Shown in pieces: positions 28,401 through 40,267 of a stretch of 64,000 bases of DNA; the first letter of the stretch is position 1, and each line of letters begins with the position of its first letter. This DNA is from Cloeon dipterum (lineage: Eukaryota; Arthropoda; Insecta; Ephemeroptera; Baetidae): contig NC_088790.1 of assembly GCF_949628265.1 (NCBI RefSeq), positions 23,502,545-23,566,544 on the forward strand, written 5' to 3'. The position numbers and the translations under genes were made by a program. The notes under the pieces are model-generated. The model did not search any database. It was not told where the DNA came from and saw only the letters and a list, made by a program, of their open reading frames with translations.

Positions 28401-28791
28401 GCTAAGAACTTTGCATTGATCAAAACAACTTAGCGAACAATTGAATTCAAAAACATTTTCCAGCCTTTCATTTTTACGGAAATATTGTTTTTTGTTTTAA
28501 AAATTTTATTTTACAAAAAGACAAATTTAAATTATAAAACTAAAAATTTTCCTAAAAAATTTTCAACCCTTCTATTGAAAAGTCCACTGAACTCTTAAAT
28601 GAAATTAGAGAGTCTAGTCAATAAATCTGCTCATGTCTAGAAGGCTTATTAAAGCGTTGGGACGAAGGTCAAGACTTGATTTGCTTCCAATCAATTACCG
28701 AGGCTCTAATGAAGTTTAAATCGGATCAAGCCGAGCAACCTAGAAAGACCGGGGGTTGTTTTGGGGCGACTCACCCTCTGGCCGCGAGCAT
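4422..28791 (-). CDS. Ac76E: Transmembrane adenylate cyclase, AC2/4/7 (Ac76E-like) group
   Basis: Makes cAMP from ATP at the plasma membrane downstream of G proteins. Minus-strand coding exons: 28791-28775 (tentative), 21009-20877, 17700-17533, 15000-14839, 14097-13903, 13006-12903, 12694-12583, 12466-12339, 9584-9426, 9361-9229, 9161-9021, 8130-7913, 7540-7336, 6813-6688, 6629-6460, 6405-6276, 5891-5781, 5726-5577, 5521-5414, 5025-4911, 4857-4733, 4559-4422. All phases fit, giving about 1015 residues (vertebrate AC2/AC7 about 1080-1090). Order: membrane cassette M1 (residues 18-200), C1 (240-420), linker, M2 with an outer loop carrying NIS, NQT and NST glycosylation sites, C2 (805-1005). C1 metal-binding Asp265 (ADIVNF) and Asp309 (LGDCYYC) are present. 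In C2, Lys868 (IEKIKTIG), Asp948 (QYDIWGN), Asn955 and Arg959 are present, so both half-sites look intact. The C2 stretch [16 protein letters not shown] matches the AC2-type region. The symbol is by similarity. The first exon and the GTCCGC donor after 13903 are the weakest points. Confidence 0.93.
9585..12338 (-). other. Adenylate cyclase intron within C1
   Basis: A 2.75-kb AT-rich intron splits the C1 catalytic domain between AIR and FVREATG. No nested gene, terminal inverted repeat or coding exon was recognised. The ORF around 10910-11173 is short and has no family features. Confidence 0.6.
15001..17532 (-). other. Adenylate cyclase intron in membrane cassette M1
   Basis: A 2.5-kb intron between the exons coding [11 protein letters not shown] and VGGCDSS. 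It is AT-rich with a GC-richer patch near 16440-16900. No feature there could be supported. Confidence 0.55.
18060..18620 (-). mobile_element. Possible LINE 3' end
   Basis: On the minus strand a long AT-rich stretch ends in AATAAAGGCATTGC near 18060-18075, the form taken by many insect non-LTR retrotransposon tails. A short GC-richer ORF lies upstream (about 18490-18600, starting [16 protein letters not shown]). No reverse transcriptase motif is left, so this stays a weak assignment. Confidence 0.3.
20770..20825 (-). other. 56-base hairpin in adenylate cyclase intron
   Basis: Inverted arms 20771-20789 and 20806-20824 match at 18 of 19 bases (CTCAGCGCGTGCAACAAGT on the minus strand), extended by one more pair, around a 16-base loop. 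It lies about 50 bases inside the intron after the donor at 20877. It could be a small-RNA hairpin, a splicing-related structure or a tiny inverted-repeat insertion. Confidence 0.5.
21010..28774 (-). other. Adenylate cyclase intron 1 (if the first exon is right)
   Basis: A 7.8-kb stretch between the tentative first exon and the first membrane exon. It holds an inverted-repeat element (26486-27210), a related single end (24358-24375) and GC-rich, CA/CT-rich patches near 22900-24250 and 25700-26400 that may be regulatory. ORFs in these patches lack splice context and family features. Confidence 0.45.
26486..27210. mobile_element. Candidate MITE with GGGTTGGGA ends
   Basis: Ends at 26488-26506 and 27190-27208 are inverted copies (GGGTTGGGATTTTCAGACG against GGGTTGGGAATTTGAGACG, 17 of 19). 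Both outer flanks contain an ATAAA-rich word, but a clean target duplication is not certain. The interior is AT-rich and non-coding. A similar single end lies at 24358-24375, suggesting a family. Confidence 0.4.
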
Positions 28792-31511
28792 GATGCTGCT
28801 GCAAGGGTTGGCGATCTGGCGGACGGACGGGCAGGCGGCGGAGGCTGCTCGTCCGCGGCCGCACGAACAGCCTGTTGCAAGGGGTTTGCGCGACGCCGAG
28901 GCACAGACACAGCTTTTGCTCTCGTCGGCGCATGCACAGCAACACACACACGGCGGCTGAAAACCCGCCCCGGCCGCCGCCGATGTGCACGGGAATCCGC
29001 TGCCGCTGCCGTTGCCGCCGCAATATCAAAACGAATATATTATATGGCGTGCGTGAGTGAATTTGAATTCGCATTCGCATTCGCACGCTTTGTGCCCACG
29101 GTGAAAGGAGGCGCGAAATCGATTGTGGAAACTTGTCAAAAGCCGCGAGTTTTGCCGTCGTCAAATAAGTGGAATGGGACGGAAGGCAAATTATTATTTG
29201 GTTATACTCGGCTTAGCTTGGCGGATTTTGTTATTCCAGCCTCGCACGTTTGCAAATCCGATTTAAACTTGCCTTTCTGCAAACATCATTTTCAGTGAGC
29301 AGCATTTTGCTTCCTAATACACTTGCAGCGGAAAGAAGATTATACAGTTTTGCGATTGTTAAAACTTTTTTTTGTATAATAATTTTATTTTATAAATTGA
29401 AGAATTTTCGCGTATTTAGAAAACAACCTGGCCTTTTCAATTGCATCAGTATTGAAAAATAATTTGTATCTTTACTAAAAAAAGGAAAGGGCTGAAATTT
29501 TATCCCAGGTTAATTTTTTAAGGAAATTTAAGTTACTTAAACCCTGATTTGATTATTGAACATTGATGGGATGATTATTAACACTAAAAATTTGAATGAA
29601 CTGCTAATTGGACGCCTATCTGACTGGCTCCCACCCAAAACTGTCTAAACAAAGGGTTATATCAGTCTAGTATGCGCACACGTAAACAAATCTGACGCTC
29701 GCGTGCGCTGTGCTCTTGCCTTGGTCAACAATTCAAATTAATTTCCATATTCGCCCTCGTTATACATGTCAATCCACTTCAATCGTTTATTTTTCCTTAT
29801 TCTAACTCCACGGTCTGGAAAATTCCAACATTTATCACACTTAAAAAAATTGGTTAGCCGCCAGCTGGATAAAAAGCCAGCTACCTCTGCGAAGGTAAAG
29901 CCAGCTTGAAATTACCTCTTTGAAAAAAAAACATCGCCTAGCATCGAGCTAAAAATAAGTATTAAAATTTCATTCAGACCAACCCTTTAGAACGAAAAAA
30001 TAGTTTTTTGCTATATTATGGAACTGACTGAAAGTTAAATAATCATGCTTACAAATGAATGAAAGAATTTAAAATAGGTAGGGTAAGCATAAACGATCGA
30101 ATTATTGTTTGATCATTTGAAACCACACCTTGGAGAAAATTTGAAAATATTCTACAAATTTAAATCAGATTTTTGACCATTTTAATTCCTATCGTCGAGA
30201 TTTATCCTGGGAACTCCATGTTGTGGAATAAAATTCGATTGTAAGTTGGGAGTTGGGAAACAATGCTCTACATTTACAAGAGAAGAAAAATCACAAAGTT
30301 TTCTTTCTTACCGCATTTTGCAGTTTTGAAAAAAAAAACTCAAATATTCTTTGTATTAAACCTTTTGTAATTCACGCATTAATTTGTTGCAATATTATAC
30401 TACTTAAGAAAATATGACGTTAATACAGAAATCTCACACAAAGAAAATATACAGCCCTATAGTTATAATTCTAACGTTTTAAAATATTTTAATTAATTGC
30501 TCTGCATTGTGAGCTAGGAAGAATCTCGTTGAGTGCATTCGTTTTCAAAAGGAAGCAGATGTGATGATTTTAATGCATTTCTCATCTCGCTACCTTTTAA
30601 GCCTTACTTATGATTGATAAGGCGTTCACGCCACAAATGCCGAGAGCACTTCAATCAAGCCCCAGGTGCAAAAGTTGCTCTCATAATTTTTTGCATTTTG
30701 AGTTTTTGCACTGCCACGCCATGACCATGATACGCAGATAAAGTTTGCTTATTTCTTTAAATCTAAAAAGACAACACAAGAGAGTTGCAATCATGGGGAT
30801 GACGCATTTTAACAGTGAATAATCAAGGTACTTACAAGTATATAGTTCTCAGTTCTCTCAGCTGATTATGAGCACATGACTCAATTCCCTTTTTGGCAAC
30901 TTTTGGGATTCCCCAAACTGATAAAATTAATAAATTAAATAATTTAAAATTTTTACGTGATGAAAACAAGCATTTTTAGTTAAGAGAAATTAAATAAATT
31001 AATTTCAACAATGAATGTGAAATACCCTGTTCTAGAGAATTTAATTGCAAAAATAATAGGTGAGTGCGATACTGGAAGATCATAATTTGAGAAATCAGGG
31101 ATTCATATAAAATACAGAAAAGTGTATAAAATAATAATGGCTTATAATGAGCTTGAATTTGCCAAGAACCATCTTATCTTATCTCAAATATTTTATATGA
31201 TAAAAAAATTCAACACCCATGTTCATCATGTTCATTTCATAGAGTTTGCAAGGAGTACAATAGTATAAATTTAGAGTGCAGGAATTTTAAAGCATTCAAC
31301 TAATTGAAATCATGGTATGGGGTTCCTCAGTTTTTTAATTGATAATAGGCTTTTTGATGTGTTTATTAAGTCGATGACTTTTTAGTGCCATTCATTCATG
31401 ACGTGTCTGTAAAGAAGTCGCATCCCGCACTGTGTTAACAACCACTTGATTCGAGTGTGAATAGCAAGGACGATTCAAGTTTTGGCGGGAACGGCGCAGT
31501 GGAGAAAAAAT
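28792..31511. other. Intergenic region between divergent cyclase and ANKRD13C genes
   Basis: The two genes point away from each other, so this holds both promoters. 28792-29110 is GC- and CpG-rich and is probably the cyclase 5' UTR/promoter; the ORFs there are composition artefacts. From 29300 to 31400 the sequence is AT-rich with nothing recognised. Confidence 0.45.
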
Positions 31512-34500
31512 ATGGCCGCCTACGAAGAGGGCGATTACCCTCTTCACAGGTGCATTTTCTCGGACGACCGAAAGCGGCTGTCGCAGTTGCTGCGGAGCAA
31601 GGATGTTGGCGCCAAGGACAAATACGGTGAGCCCGCCGACGCCCCGAATTGGGCCCCGGAAGGCGCCGAAGGGCCCGAAAGGGGCCTTTTTGCTTGGACC
31701 TCCCACGGTCAGCCCCTGGTGTTCGGCCTCGATTCGGCTCGTTCGGCCCGGACAGCGTCCAGGTTTTAATTCGAAACTCTCTGTCCTCAGGCAACACGCC
31801 GCTGCACCTGGCTGTCATGCTCGGCAGAAGAGGTGAGAACCAGCACTTACCATTTTTTCCTCTGCAAAAACCCCGCCCACTTCTGCTCCCTGAAAGTCAA
31901 CAAAACCTAATTTTCATGTTTTTCTTCGTCTTAGAGTGCATCCACCTCTTGCTGAACCACGGGGCACCGGTCAAAGTGAAGAACAATGCTGGATGGAGTC
32001 CCCTTTCGGAGGCCATCAGCTTCGGCGACAGACAAATCCGTGAGAAACCGAAAATCAAAATAATATTAGATCAAAATGTGTCCCAGAGCCTATGTCCAAG
32101 AAAGATGAAATGGTTCTAGGGGTCTGAGGTTCTTGATGGAATTTATGTTACTGAAACTAGGCCCCAGTTGACCTCAAATTCCGTTGAGTAAACCCCGACC
32201 TTTCCGTATTTGCAGTTTTTACGGGCTGAATTTCAAATTATAAATTTTTAAGTTTTCATTAACTCAATTCAAATTGTTCATAGATTGTAGAACAAAAATT
32301 TAGACAATGTTGAGCTTTTATCGTCAAGTGAAATGATTTTCCAGTTGATTTAATTTTGATATCGCCTTCATTTAGACCACAAAAATTTTTGTTTGGGAGA
32401 GTTTTAAATGATGGATTATGGTAAGCCTTATTTTTTAAATTAAATATCCAAAACAACTAAAATAGTGGTTTTTCTGGTGTTATGGACATGTATTCGCACC
32501 CAAATCTCAGCTTCTGGGGGTCGGATTTTAAAAAGCCGCCGTTTTGATTTTTAAACTAATCTATATTTTTTGGTTCAATCAATGAATGTTGAGATATTTA
32601 ATTTCCAGCTCAATTTAAATACAGGAAATTCTAATGACTACTTAAAAATTATATTATATCACACATTTTTTAATAGCCTAAACAAGTCATTGTCGGGATC
32701 CAAAATGTAACAAAAATTATACGATTTTAAACATAAAATCCGTCAGACAAATGTGCAAACCCTGGTGTTTATGTAATTTCAGTTTCTTCCCTGCTGCGTA
32801 AACTGAAGCAGCAGTCCCGGGAGCAGGTGGAGGAGCGGAGACCGAATTTAGTTGCTGCCTTACACAGTATAGACGACTTTTACATGGAACTCAAGTGGGA
32901 TTTCCAGAGCTGGGGTAATTTTAAAACCTCCAAGTTCCTCCGGTTGCTCATTGTCTGCCCGCAGTTCCGCTTGTGTCTCGAATACTTCCATCCGACATCT
33001 GCAAAATCCACAAAAGAGGCTCGTCAATGCGGCTGGACACCACTTTGGTCGACTTTAACGACATGAAGTGGGAAAGAGGAGACATTAGTTTTATTTTCAA
33101 CGGCGAGCAAAAGCCGTCACAGTCGCTCACGGTTCTCGATAATAAAGAAAAGCTATTCCAAAGAGTTAGATACGAGGTAACATATATTTTGCTTCTAATT
33201 CATTCACATTATTTTTTTTCTTGCTGAAAATATTGATTTCAATCATTTTTTTTTGTATTTTTTAAACCTCTGGCTGATATTGTCAAGCTAAAATTTTTTA
33301 ACCATAGAACTCATCATGTAATAGCTTCCTCGTGAAAAGAATATCCCATTGCAGGAGACTGAAATGGAGTTGGAAGACGAGGTCGACTTGTTGATGAGCA
33401 GCGACATAATTGCAGTGCAAATGTCTACAAAGTCAATAAGTTTTAGTCGAGCCCAGTCGGGCTGGTTTTTCAAAGAGGACCGCAAGGAGTCTGTGGGTGC
33501 GTTCAGCGCCGAATTCTACCACGTCAATGGAATGGTTCTCGAGTCGCGCAAGCGCCGGGAACACCTCACTGAAGAAGATCTCCGCAAGAACAAAGCCATC
33601 GTCGAGAGCTTTACCAAGGGAGGCACGTCGCAGGTCGACATTAATGGGGAGGTAAGCCGAGTTTTAAATTTATTTCAGCAAATTTCCTTAGGTTTAACTT
33701 TTTTAATTAGAAATTGCTGTGCTTCAAAATTCTTGAGCTAGTTAACTGACAATGTAGGCTTAATTTTGCCCTTTAGATTTTTAAAATAATTTAATTTTGG
33801 AAGTCATTAATTTCATTAAAACGTAAAACAATACGATAAATAGGCAAATTGGTATATTTTCAACATAAGTCTAACGTGTTTTGCTCACAATTTAATTTTT
33901 GAAAATATTTAATAAACTCAGGGGAATAGTATTGTTTAAATTAAATAAATATTTCTACAATCCAAATTACGCCTAACATAAATAAGTTTTTATTGTTAAT
34001 TAAAACCCAGATTTTCCTGTTAGCTCAAATAATGTTTTAATTACAAGTCCATATACATTTTCATTCAGACAATTCGGCGGCCGTCCCTGGCTCCTCCTCC
34101 GCCTTGCGCCCTTACGTGGGAGGAGTACGTCGCAAGTCCAGGGTCGAATCCTCCAGTTCTTGGCAGAGACATGGTGTACAAACAAACCTGCAAATCTTTC
34201 AAAGCAACAGTTGCCATGGTGAGATTTCAGAGGTTTTTGTGCCATTATTCTTGACTCATGGTTGCTTCAGAGTTCCGAGTTTCCGTTGTCTGTGGGAATG
34301 CTGCTGAACGTCCTGGAAATCGTCGCGCCTTTCAAGCACTTTACTAAGCTTAGGGAATTTGTCAATATGAAGCTTCCTCCAGGCTTCCCTGTGAAGATTG
34401 GTAAATTCCTCTGCGGTCTGGTAACCTGTATAATTCACGGATCGATTTGCAGATATCCCGATTCTGCCGACAGTGACGGCCAAGATTACGTTCCAGCAGT

Positions 34501-34586
34501 TTGACTTTAAAAGTGACATTCCTCGAGAACTATTCGAAGTTCCGGCCAACTATCACGAAGACCCGACGCGCTTCCCTGACTTGTGA
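31512..34586 (+). CDS. ANKRD13C: Ankyrin repeat domain protein 13C (ER receptor chaperone)
   Basis: Nine exons in consistent phase: 31512-31626, 31791-31832, 31935-32039, 32783-32914, 32965-33176, 33355-33651, 34069-34218, 34271-34400, 34453-34586, coding about 438 residues. The N-terminal third has ankyrin repeats (YPLHRCIFSDDRKRL, then GNTPLHLAVMLGRR and ECIHLLLNHGAPVKVKNNAG). The rest is the GPCR-chaperone domain with family signatures LLRKLKQQSRE, DFYMELKWDFQSWVPL, SRILPSDICKI, VLESRKRREHL and the conserved end DPTRFPDL. Vertebrate ANKRD13C acts on the cytosolic face of the ER and holds newly made GPCRs there during biogenesis; no UIM motifs are seen, unlike ANKRD13A/B/D. Human ANKRD13C is longer (about 541) mainly because of an N-terminal extension missing here. 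The ATG at 31512 is chosen because the frame upstream has no other ATG in the exon. No TATA box was seen. Confidence 0.95.
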
Positions 34587-35110
34587 CTCGTCGACTGCAG
34601 CTGCAAGGGGTGGCATTTAATTTATCTTTCAGTTCCTTCTTTCAGTTCTCTCTATTTCAATAATCTAATTTATGCTCACGTTGCTTTGTCAGGTTTTCAA
34701 TCAAAGCAATCGTCACAAATCTGTGTTGGCTGGCTTCTTACGTATGTACTTCTTTTGATGTTTAGCAAACGCTTTCAATCCTAGACGTGTTGCTAGATTT
34801 TCCAGGTTATTTGAAAATTATTGTCTACGCTCAATATTTTGCAGGAGACAAATTTGTTGTTGTGAACTTTAAATTTTTTTCTTGAAATTAAGAGATTGGT
34901 TACAAATCAAGCACGTTTTTTCATGAATCACTGAACGCTTCCGAGGTGAAAAATCCTTGATCGCTCATAAACATTTGCTCCGAGTGTGCAACAAAATATA
35001 TATTTCTTGACAAATGGGTAATTAATTTTAAGTAACTTATTGCCATATTATTGTACGTTGGTTGTTAATTGTTGTGTTCTAGTAAATGTTTTGTGTCTAG
35101 TCATGAGCAA

Positions 35111-35116
35111 AATAAA
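35111..35116 (+). terminator. Poly(A) signal of ANKRD13C
   Basis: The first AATAAA seen after the stop codon at 34586, with a second AAATAAAT just behind it. It implies a 3' UTR of about 540 bases. Confidence 0.5.
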
Positions 35117-35129
35117 GAAATAAATCGAG

Positions 35130-38100
35130 GCAATAGCACATTTGGCCAGGCCTGCCAGCAATCCAAGCCACCGACAAACAGTTTCCACGTTTAGGGACCA
35201 GAGAACAATCAGATACTAGTCTCCCAGATGAATCGGCAGGTTTCGTTCTCGTTAATATTATTTTATTGTCGTGCCAGATAATAAGTTGGAACAAACAGGT
35301 CTTGGCCAAAGTCAAATAAATTTTATGTCACATAGTGAGTCGTAGCGATAGCGATATGTTGATTAAAACGCCTTTCTTGAATCTAGGAGAAATAAAATAA
35401 TAACTATGTACATCCATTCGCTCTCCATCACACCCGAGTCAGCGAATGGATTCATTTTTACAGATGCAGGTGTTTGTAAAACACAAAATGTAATACTATT
35501 TAATGCAAATACATGCTCAGCTACGATACAAACGGCTTTTCCTTTTAAAACTATTAATGATTGGGGCTATTCGCTGCAACATTAATAAGGGAACCCTGAT
35601 TGTGAGTATGTTCCGCTCAGACATACAATTTATTTCCTCAAAAATGTGTTCAATTTTGTGATGATTACATGGACCACCAGTCCAAAGTTTTAAATCTAGT
35701 GTTTTTGAGTTATCAAATGGAAATTGTTTCGTAAAAGCTTTAAAAGGAATTTAAAATTAAATTTTTGTTCCGTCTTGTGATTATTTTTCGTTTCCCGACT
35801 GTCTTTGACAAGACAAATCGATCGATCGGTCAGGTTTGACTTTCCAAAATTCTCGGCGATTTTACTTACAGAGGTGACTTAATGTGTCTATTGTTAAATA
35901 AAATTAATAATAATAAGGTAAACATATTCTTTAAAATAAAAATAATAAAATTATCATTTTTAATTAATTTTTACCATTATTTAAAAAAAAAATAATCATG
36001 GTAGTTTAATTTTTTAGGCCAAAATGCATACATATATCCTGTCCACTATGTTAAAAGGTTACTAAGTGCTGAAAAGACCATTATCAAAAGGAGGAGTACA
36101 TAGGATGATGAAGTTGAGTCCAGAATAGAGTTTCTCATGGCGAAAATGTATGAAACAACACCATGAGAATGCTCATATACATTACAATTTGATTTAACTA
36201 AAAAATTCATTCCTTAGGGCAGAGGATTTGTTTTTTTTTATCCCCAACCATTTTTTTCCATAAAATTTGAGTTAAAATATGCACAAAAATTGTCATTAAA
36301 AAATCTTGCTTTTTCATGGCGTAAAATAAACTTTTCCGTCGTTTGTATGAAAGGATTGAAATTCATGATAGAAAATTTCTGCAACTTGTAATGTACCCTG
36401 CCATCTAAAATCGACCACTTTTGTTCTGATAAAATTGAATCCTACATGAATTACTAAATTCGAATACACATGGAAAGCACTTTCCAAAATGGTTTGTCTT
36501 CACAAATTTATTAAAAAACCCTTTTAATTGATGTATGTGTCATGTACCCTTTAAGGAATTTTTAATTTTTTTGTTCATTATTTTCTCCTTAACTGTTTAT
36601 TCTTACAAAATCATACACGGTAATTTTTATAGAAAATTTAAAAGAAATATCGCAAGAAATGGCAAAAGAGAGTGAGCAAAATATTGCAAAAACGATAAAT
36701 TACATTAAATATTCTCGGCGCACTTAGCATTATAAAATATCTATTTTTTCTAGATATAAAATTATTATGAGACTTAGAGACACTTTAATTGCTGGATATT
36801 CTTGCATCAAGGAATTTGACGTCTAAAAATAAATTCGAATTTTCGTTGCAGAAAATATTATATTTGGGTAGAAAATCTCAACTAGAATGCTAACCTCCTG
36901 ACCATCAGCAACAGAACCCTAGGTCAAAAGTACCGAAAATAAGCTCAAAAATTTTCTAGCAAAAGTTATTATCACTAAACCGAAAAATAATATTTTTCCC
37001 TAAAATTCACAAACCCAAATGATATTTTTTGCTATTTTTCAATTCGACACCCACCTGTTGACGATTTTTTACGATGGCAAGTTGACGGTGGCCGCCCATT
37101 GATAAGTACTTGAGCAGCAGGAGGTTGCCAGAAATCAACTCCTGCGGCACTAGTACTTAGTAACGGGATGCTAGCATCTTCTTATTGCCATTCGCTGAAA
37201 TGACAATTTCATTTGACGTTTGCACGCGGCGGTGGCTGCCGGGGACCAGAGATTTGTGCCGCGAGTCGAGAGAGTCACTCACTCTGCATGCCTGTGTGCT
37301 CCCTTCCGGATAGACCTTAACGAGGCTCAATGAATTCGCCCTTGACGAATGATAATTTTTAAGTAGAGTAATAAAAATGATCATGCGCCCGCGCAACTCT
37401 CGGCGCTCCGCAGGGGGCTTCCTTCTGATTTCCAATTCCGTCAGGGAGCAAGTACCGCTTTCCGTCAGCCAAACCTGCGGGTTTTATGGAAAATAATATG
37501 CACAAATTTGGTTATGATAAGTGGTGTTTTTTTCTCTCTCAGAAAATCGGATTAATTTAGCAGTTCAGAAAGAAATATATTGTTTTTGCTGCGGATGTAT
37601 TTTTATCGCGGCTGGACGTCATGCGTGTCAAACTATTTATCTTGAAAATTCATCTCAATCTGCTCTTCATCCATGGTTTTAGTGAAGGCTGTTCAAGTGT
37701 TTGTTAGAAAAAAAATTAAGGATTTTAATTAAATCTCTCTTGAGAATATCAACGTGTGATTCGAGCAGAAATTGAGTTTCAATTCAAACCAAATTGCCAA
37801 ATAAATTACAAAGAATGGGGAAGGGCGTTTTTGGCTTTGGCATGCAAATTACGTACGCTACAGTTGTTGTGGTGTCTGTTCTGTCGGGTGGCGGCGAGTG
37901 GAAGCTTGGTCCGTCGGCGCGTCCAGATGCAACTGGGGAAGAGACGCGAGCTCGCACCAAGATAAACCCTTGTGTGCTCCAATCCCCACCCAAATAAGGC
38001 CCAAATGAATATAAAAAAGAAGCGCACATATGACTAACCGACCGGCTGAGAGAGCAAAGAGCTAGATGATGGCCGCGGCAGATTCGAGAGAGTAGCTCAA

Positions 38101-39565
38101 TTATGTCACAATTGCTATTATTCTTCGGTTTTGCTTGCCCTCATGCCCTCTCCCCTTGATCTGCGTGTACGTGTCCAGGAAAGACCATTCCTCCCTCTAC
38201 AATTGCATTAACAAGTCGCCCGTATCACTTTCCGTCCCTAAGCGCTCCCAGGGTGTTGAATTGTACACTTTTTGTCTTGTCTGCTGAACCAAAAAACTGG
38301 GGATCCCCAACTCACGCGCGGCAGTTTGACATTTTACTCTGAATAGGGGATTATAATCTCTTACTTACAATTAGATTTGAATTTAGGATATTCTTTTTGC
38401 TAATTTTTGAACAATTTATTTTTAAAGGCAAGAAACATAATAGTGAAAATCAATAACGGTATTTAATTGTTTTGGTTCTTGAAAGTTTTTAACCATTTTG
38501 AGCACTCCGGTATTTCGAACTATAGGATTATACTGATTGTGAGTTCAGGGAAAAGTGACTAACATGCAGCTTTTAAGTTTGGAACCACATTCAAACCACT
38601 CAGCTGTGTATAATCATTCGAATATATTTTCATTTAATATTAGCTTTCAGTCTTATTTTGAGAAAAATTAAAAATCATTTATTCCTTTCTATTAACTGCG
38701 CAAACTGTTTATGCATATAGCTTTAAAAAAATACATTGAGCAGATAAAAATTAAATCTTGTCTAGTTCTCTGTACAGCACTTATTGTTATTTTCAACCCT
38801 TGACAATTTTTGACAAGAAACTTACTAAAATATCCGTAATTTTCGCAGAAGTTTTAAAATTAATTTTATAAAATCGCTGTAATTTATAAACTTAGTATTT
38901 CTTGTACGAATGAGAAGTGACTTAAACTCCCTCCAAATGTTTTAATTATTAATTAAGCTGTTGCTGTCAAAAATTTTGGATTAATGCACAATTTTGTGTT
39001 AGTGACGTTTCATTAATTCATTATTAAATCATTGTTTGAAAATTCGAATTTTCTTAAAAAAAAATCCGACACTTTAACTTAAAGTAATTTCATTGAAGAA
39101 TTCAATAGCCACTAATTGATTTTAATTCTACTGCACTCCGTAGTTTTTTTAAACATTGATTTAGACTTTTCTAGGCTTGCAATAAATCTGAAACTTTTAA
39201 TTTATCCGTTTAGACAAAAAATAGTTAGCAATTAATTCAAATAATTCCACAAACAGACAAAACTGCAAGCCCTGTGGTTATTTTCTTTTTCTCCAAAACT
39301 TTGATCCAGCTGGGGATTTTAATATTCAAAGTTTTAAAAATACAAAATCGAGCTCAAGGAGGAGGAAATTAACACGGCTATAAAGCATAACACGGCTTCA
39401 ATAAAGCTATTAAAAACTCATTTTTACGCAATTTACTGTCTTAACGTTGAAGAAATTAATGCAGTTCTTGAGCAAGAAATCGGGTGACGCTTGAAAGGGT
39501 TGTAACGAAAGAGCTGTAAAACAAATGCAACCGTTTCATCATGTAAGACCCTAAATTTCGGGCGA
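35130..39565. other. Gene-poor AT-rich spacer
   Basis: About 4.4 kb with no complete gene. 35340-37050 looks like decayed repeat sequence; a GGGAACCCT motif near 35588 resembles the end of the element at 45241. A single exon-like block is at 37055-37141. 37380-38330 is GC-richer but shows no supported coding frame. Confidence 0.4.
37055..37141 (-). CDS. Isolated exon-like block, 29 codons
   Basis: Minus strand: acceptor GCCGCAG, then 29 codons reading ELISGNLLLLKYLSMGGHRQ and nine more, then donor CAG|GTGGGT, phase 0 at both ends. The GNLLLLKYL stretch resembles the second helix of an ankyrin repeat, but one repeat is not enough to call. No neighbouring exon was found, so it may be chance, a pseudogene relic, or part of a gene with distant exons. 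Confidence 0.22.
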
Positions 39566-39822
39566 AGAGAAACTCAGATACCGTGAAAGTGAAGAAATAT
39601 TTTCCAAGAATAAATCGCCGCATTTGTAAAGCACAGCAGTCCTTCTTTGCGCGGTTTTTCCTCTCCTTCGCTCCCCTAAAATTATAACAAAATGAAAAAG
39701 AGCGAAATATATGACAGCTTTTTGTCTTGACCCATGAAAAGCCCAGCATGCAATAATGTGAAATAGTACGCTAAAAAATGTATTTTTCACTATCTCGTTT
39801 GCTCGGCACCCCCATGAGAGAA
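39566..39822. repeat. Copy A of a 260-bp direct repeat
   Basis: Similar in order and orientation to 41235-41501, with long shared words such as TTTGTCTTGACC, AGCCCAGCATGC and CTCGTTTGCTCGGCACCCCC. Non-coding. The two copies are 1.4 kb apart and flank a GC-richer segment with a TATA-type promoter. Confidence 0.75.
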
Positions 39823-40260
39823 ATACGCACTTAGAACTTCCAAGTAAAAGTGCATCGGCGCACGTGACGTGTGTCCGAGCTGCTGATCGAATGCAAAAGC
39901 TGCTCCGATGCCGCATGCACCACGCCCGCATCACTCGGAAAGGCAGACTCGGCATTTATTTATCAATCTCGTTACATAAATAAGTACATAATGCTGATGG
40001 AGAGAGCGAGAGAGAGAGAGAGAGAGAAGCTGGATCGGTCGCGCGGCTCTTCACGGTTCACAAAAGAAAAATTAAGCGGCCGAGGGACGATGCATTTTTC
40101 TTCTCGGCGCGTATTTCAATTGGTTTAATGTGGTGACGCTGCTTCGCGCACATTTTATTGTCTGATCTGATGCGAACCTAATTTTACAATCAGACCACTC
40201 AACGCTTGACAATGTGACCACTCAATCTCGTCTACGCCGACCAAAATCGCCCCGCCAGCC

Positions 40261-40267
40261 TATAAAA
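40261..40267 (+). promoter_or_regulatory. TATA-type promoter without an assigned gene
   Basis: TATAAAA in a GC-rich setting (40200-40300), about 33 bases upstream of TCACTCATTC, an arthropod-like initiator. A repeated GACCACTCAA word sits 60-70 bases upstream. No convincing plus-strand ORF follows, so the product could be non-coding or the coding exons distant. Confidence 0.35.

Noticed and set aside
28706..29298. Overlapping 150-180-codon ORFs on both strands
   Set aside because: CpG-rich composition keeps several frames open; Arg/Cys/Pro-rich readings with no family features. Probably 5' UTR/promoter of the cyclase gene.
31626..31790. GC-rich ORF continuing past ANKRD13C exon 1
   Set aside because: It is the first intron: the ankyrin repeat GNTPLHLAV resumes exactly after the acceptor at 31790.
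37157..37478. Minus-strand ORF of about 100 codons beside the orphan exon
   Set aside because: A possible acceptor exists at about 37478, but no good donor or domain; kept out for lack of support.
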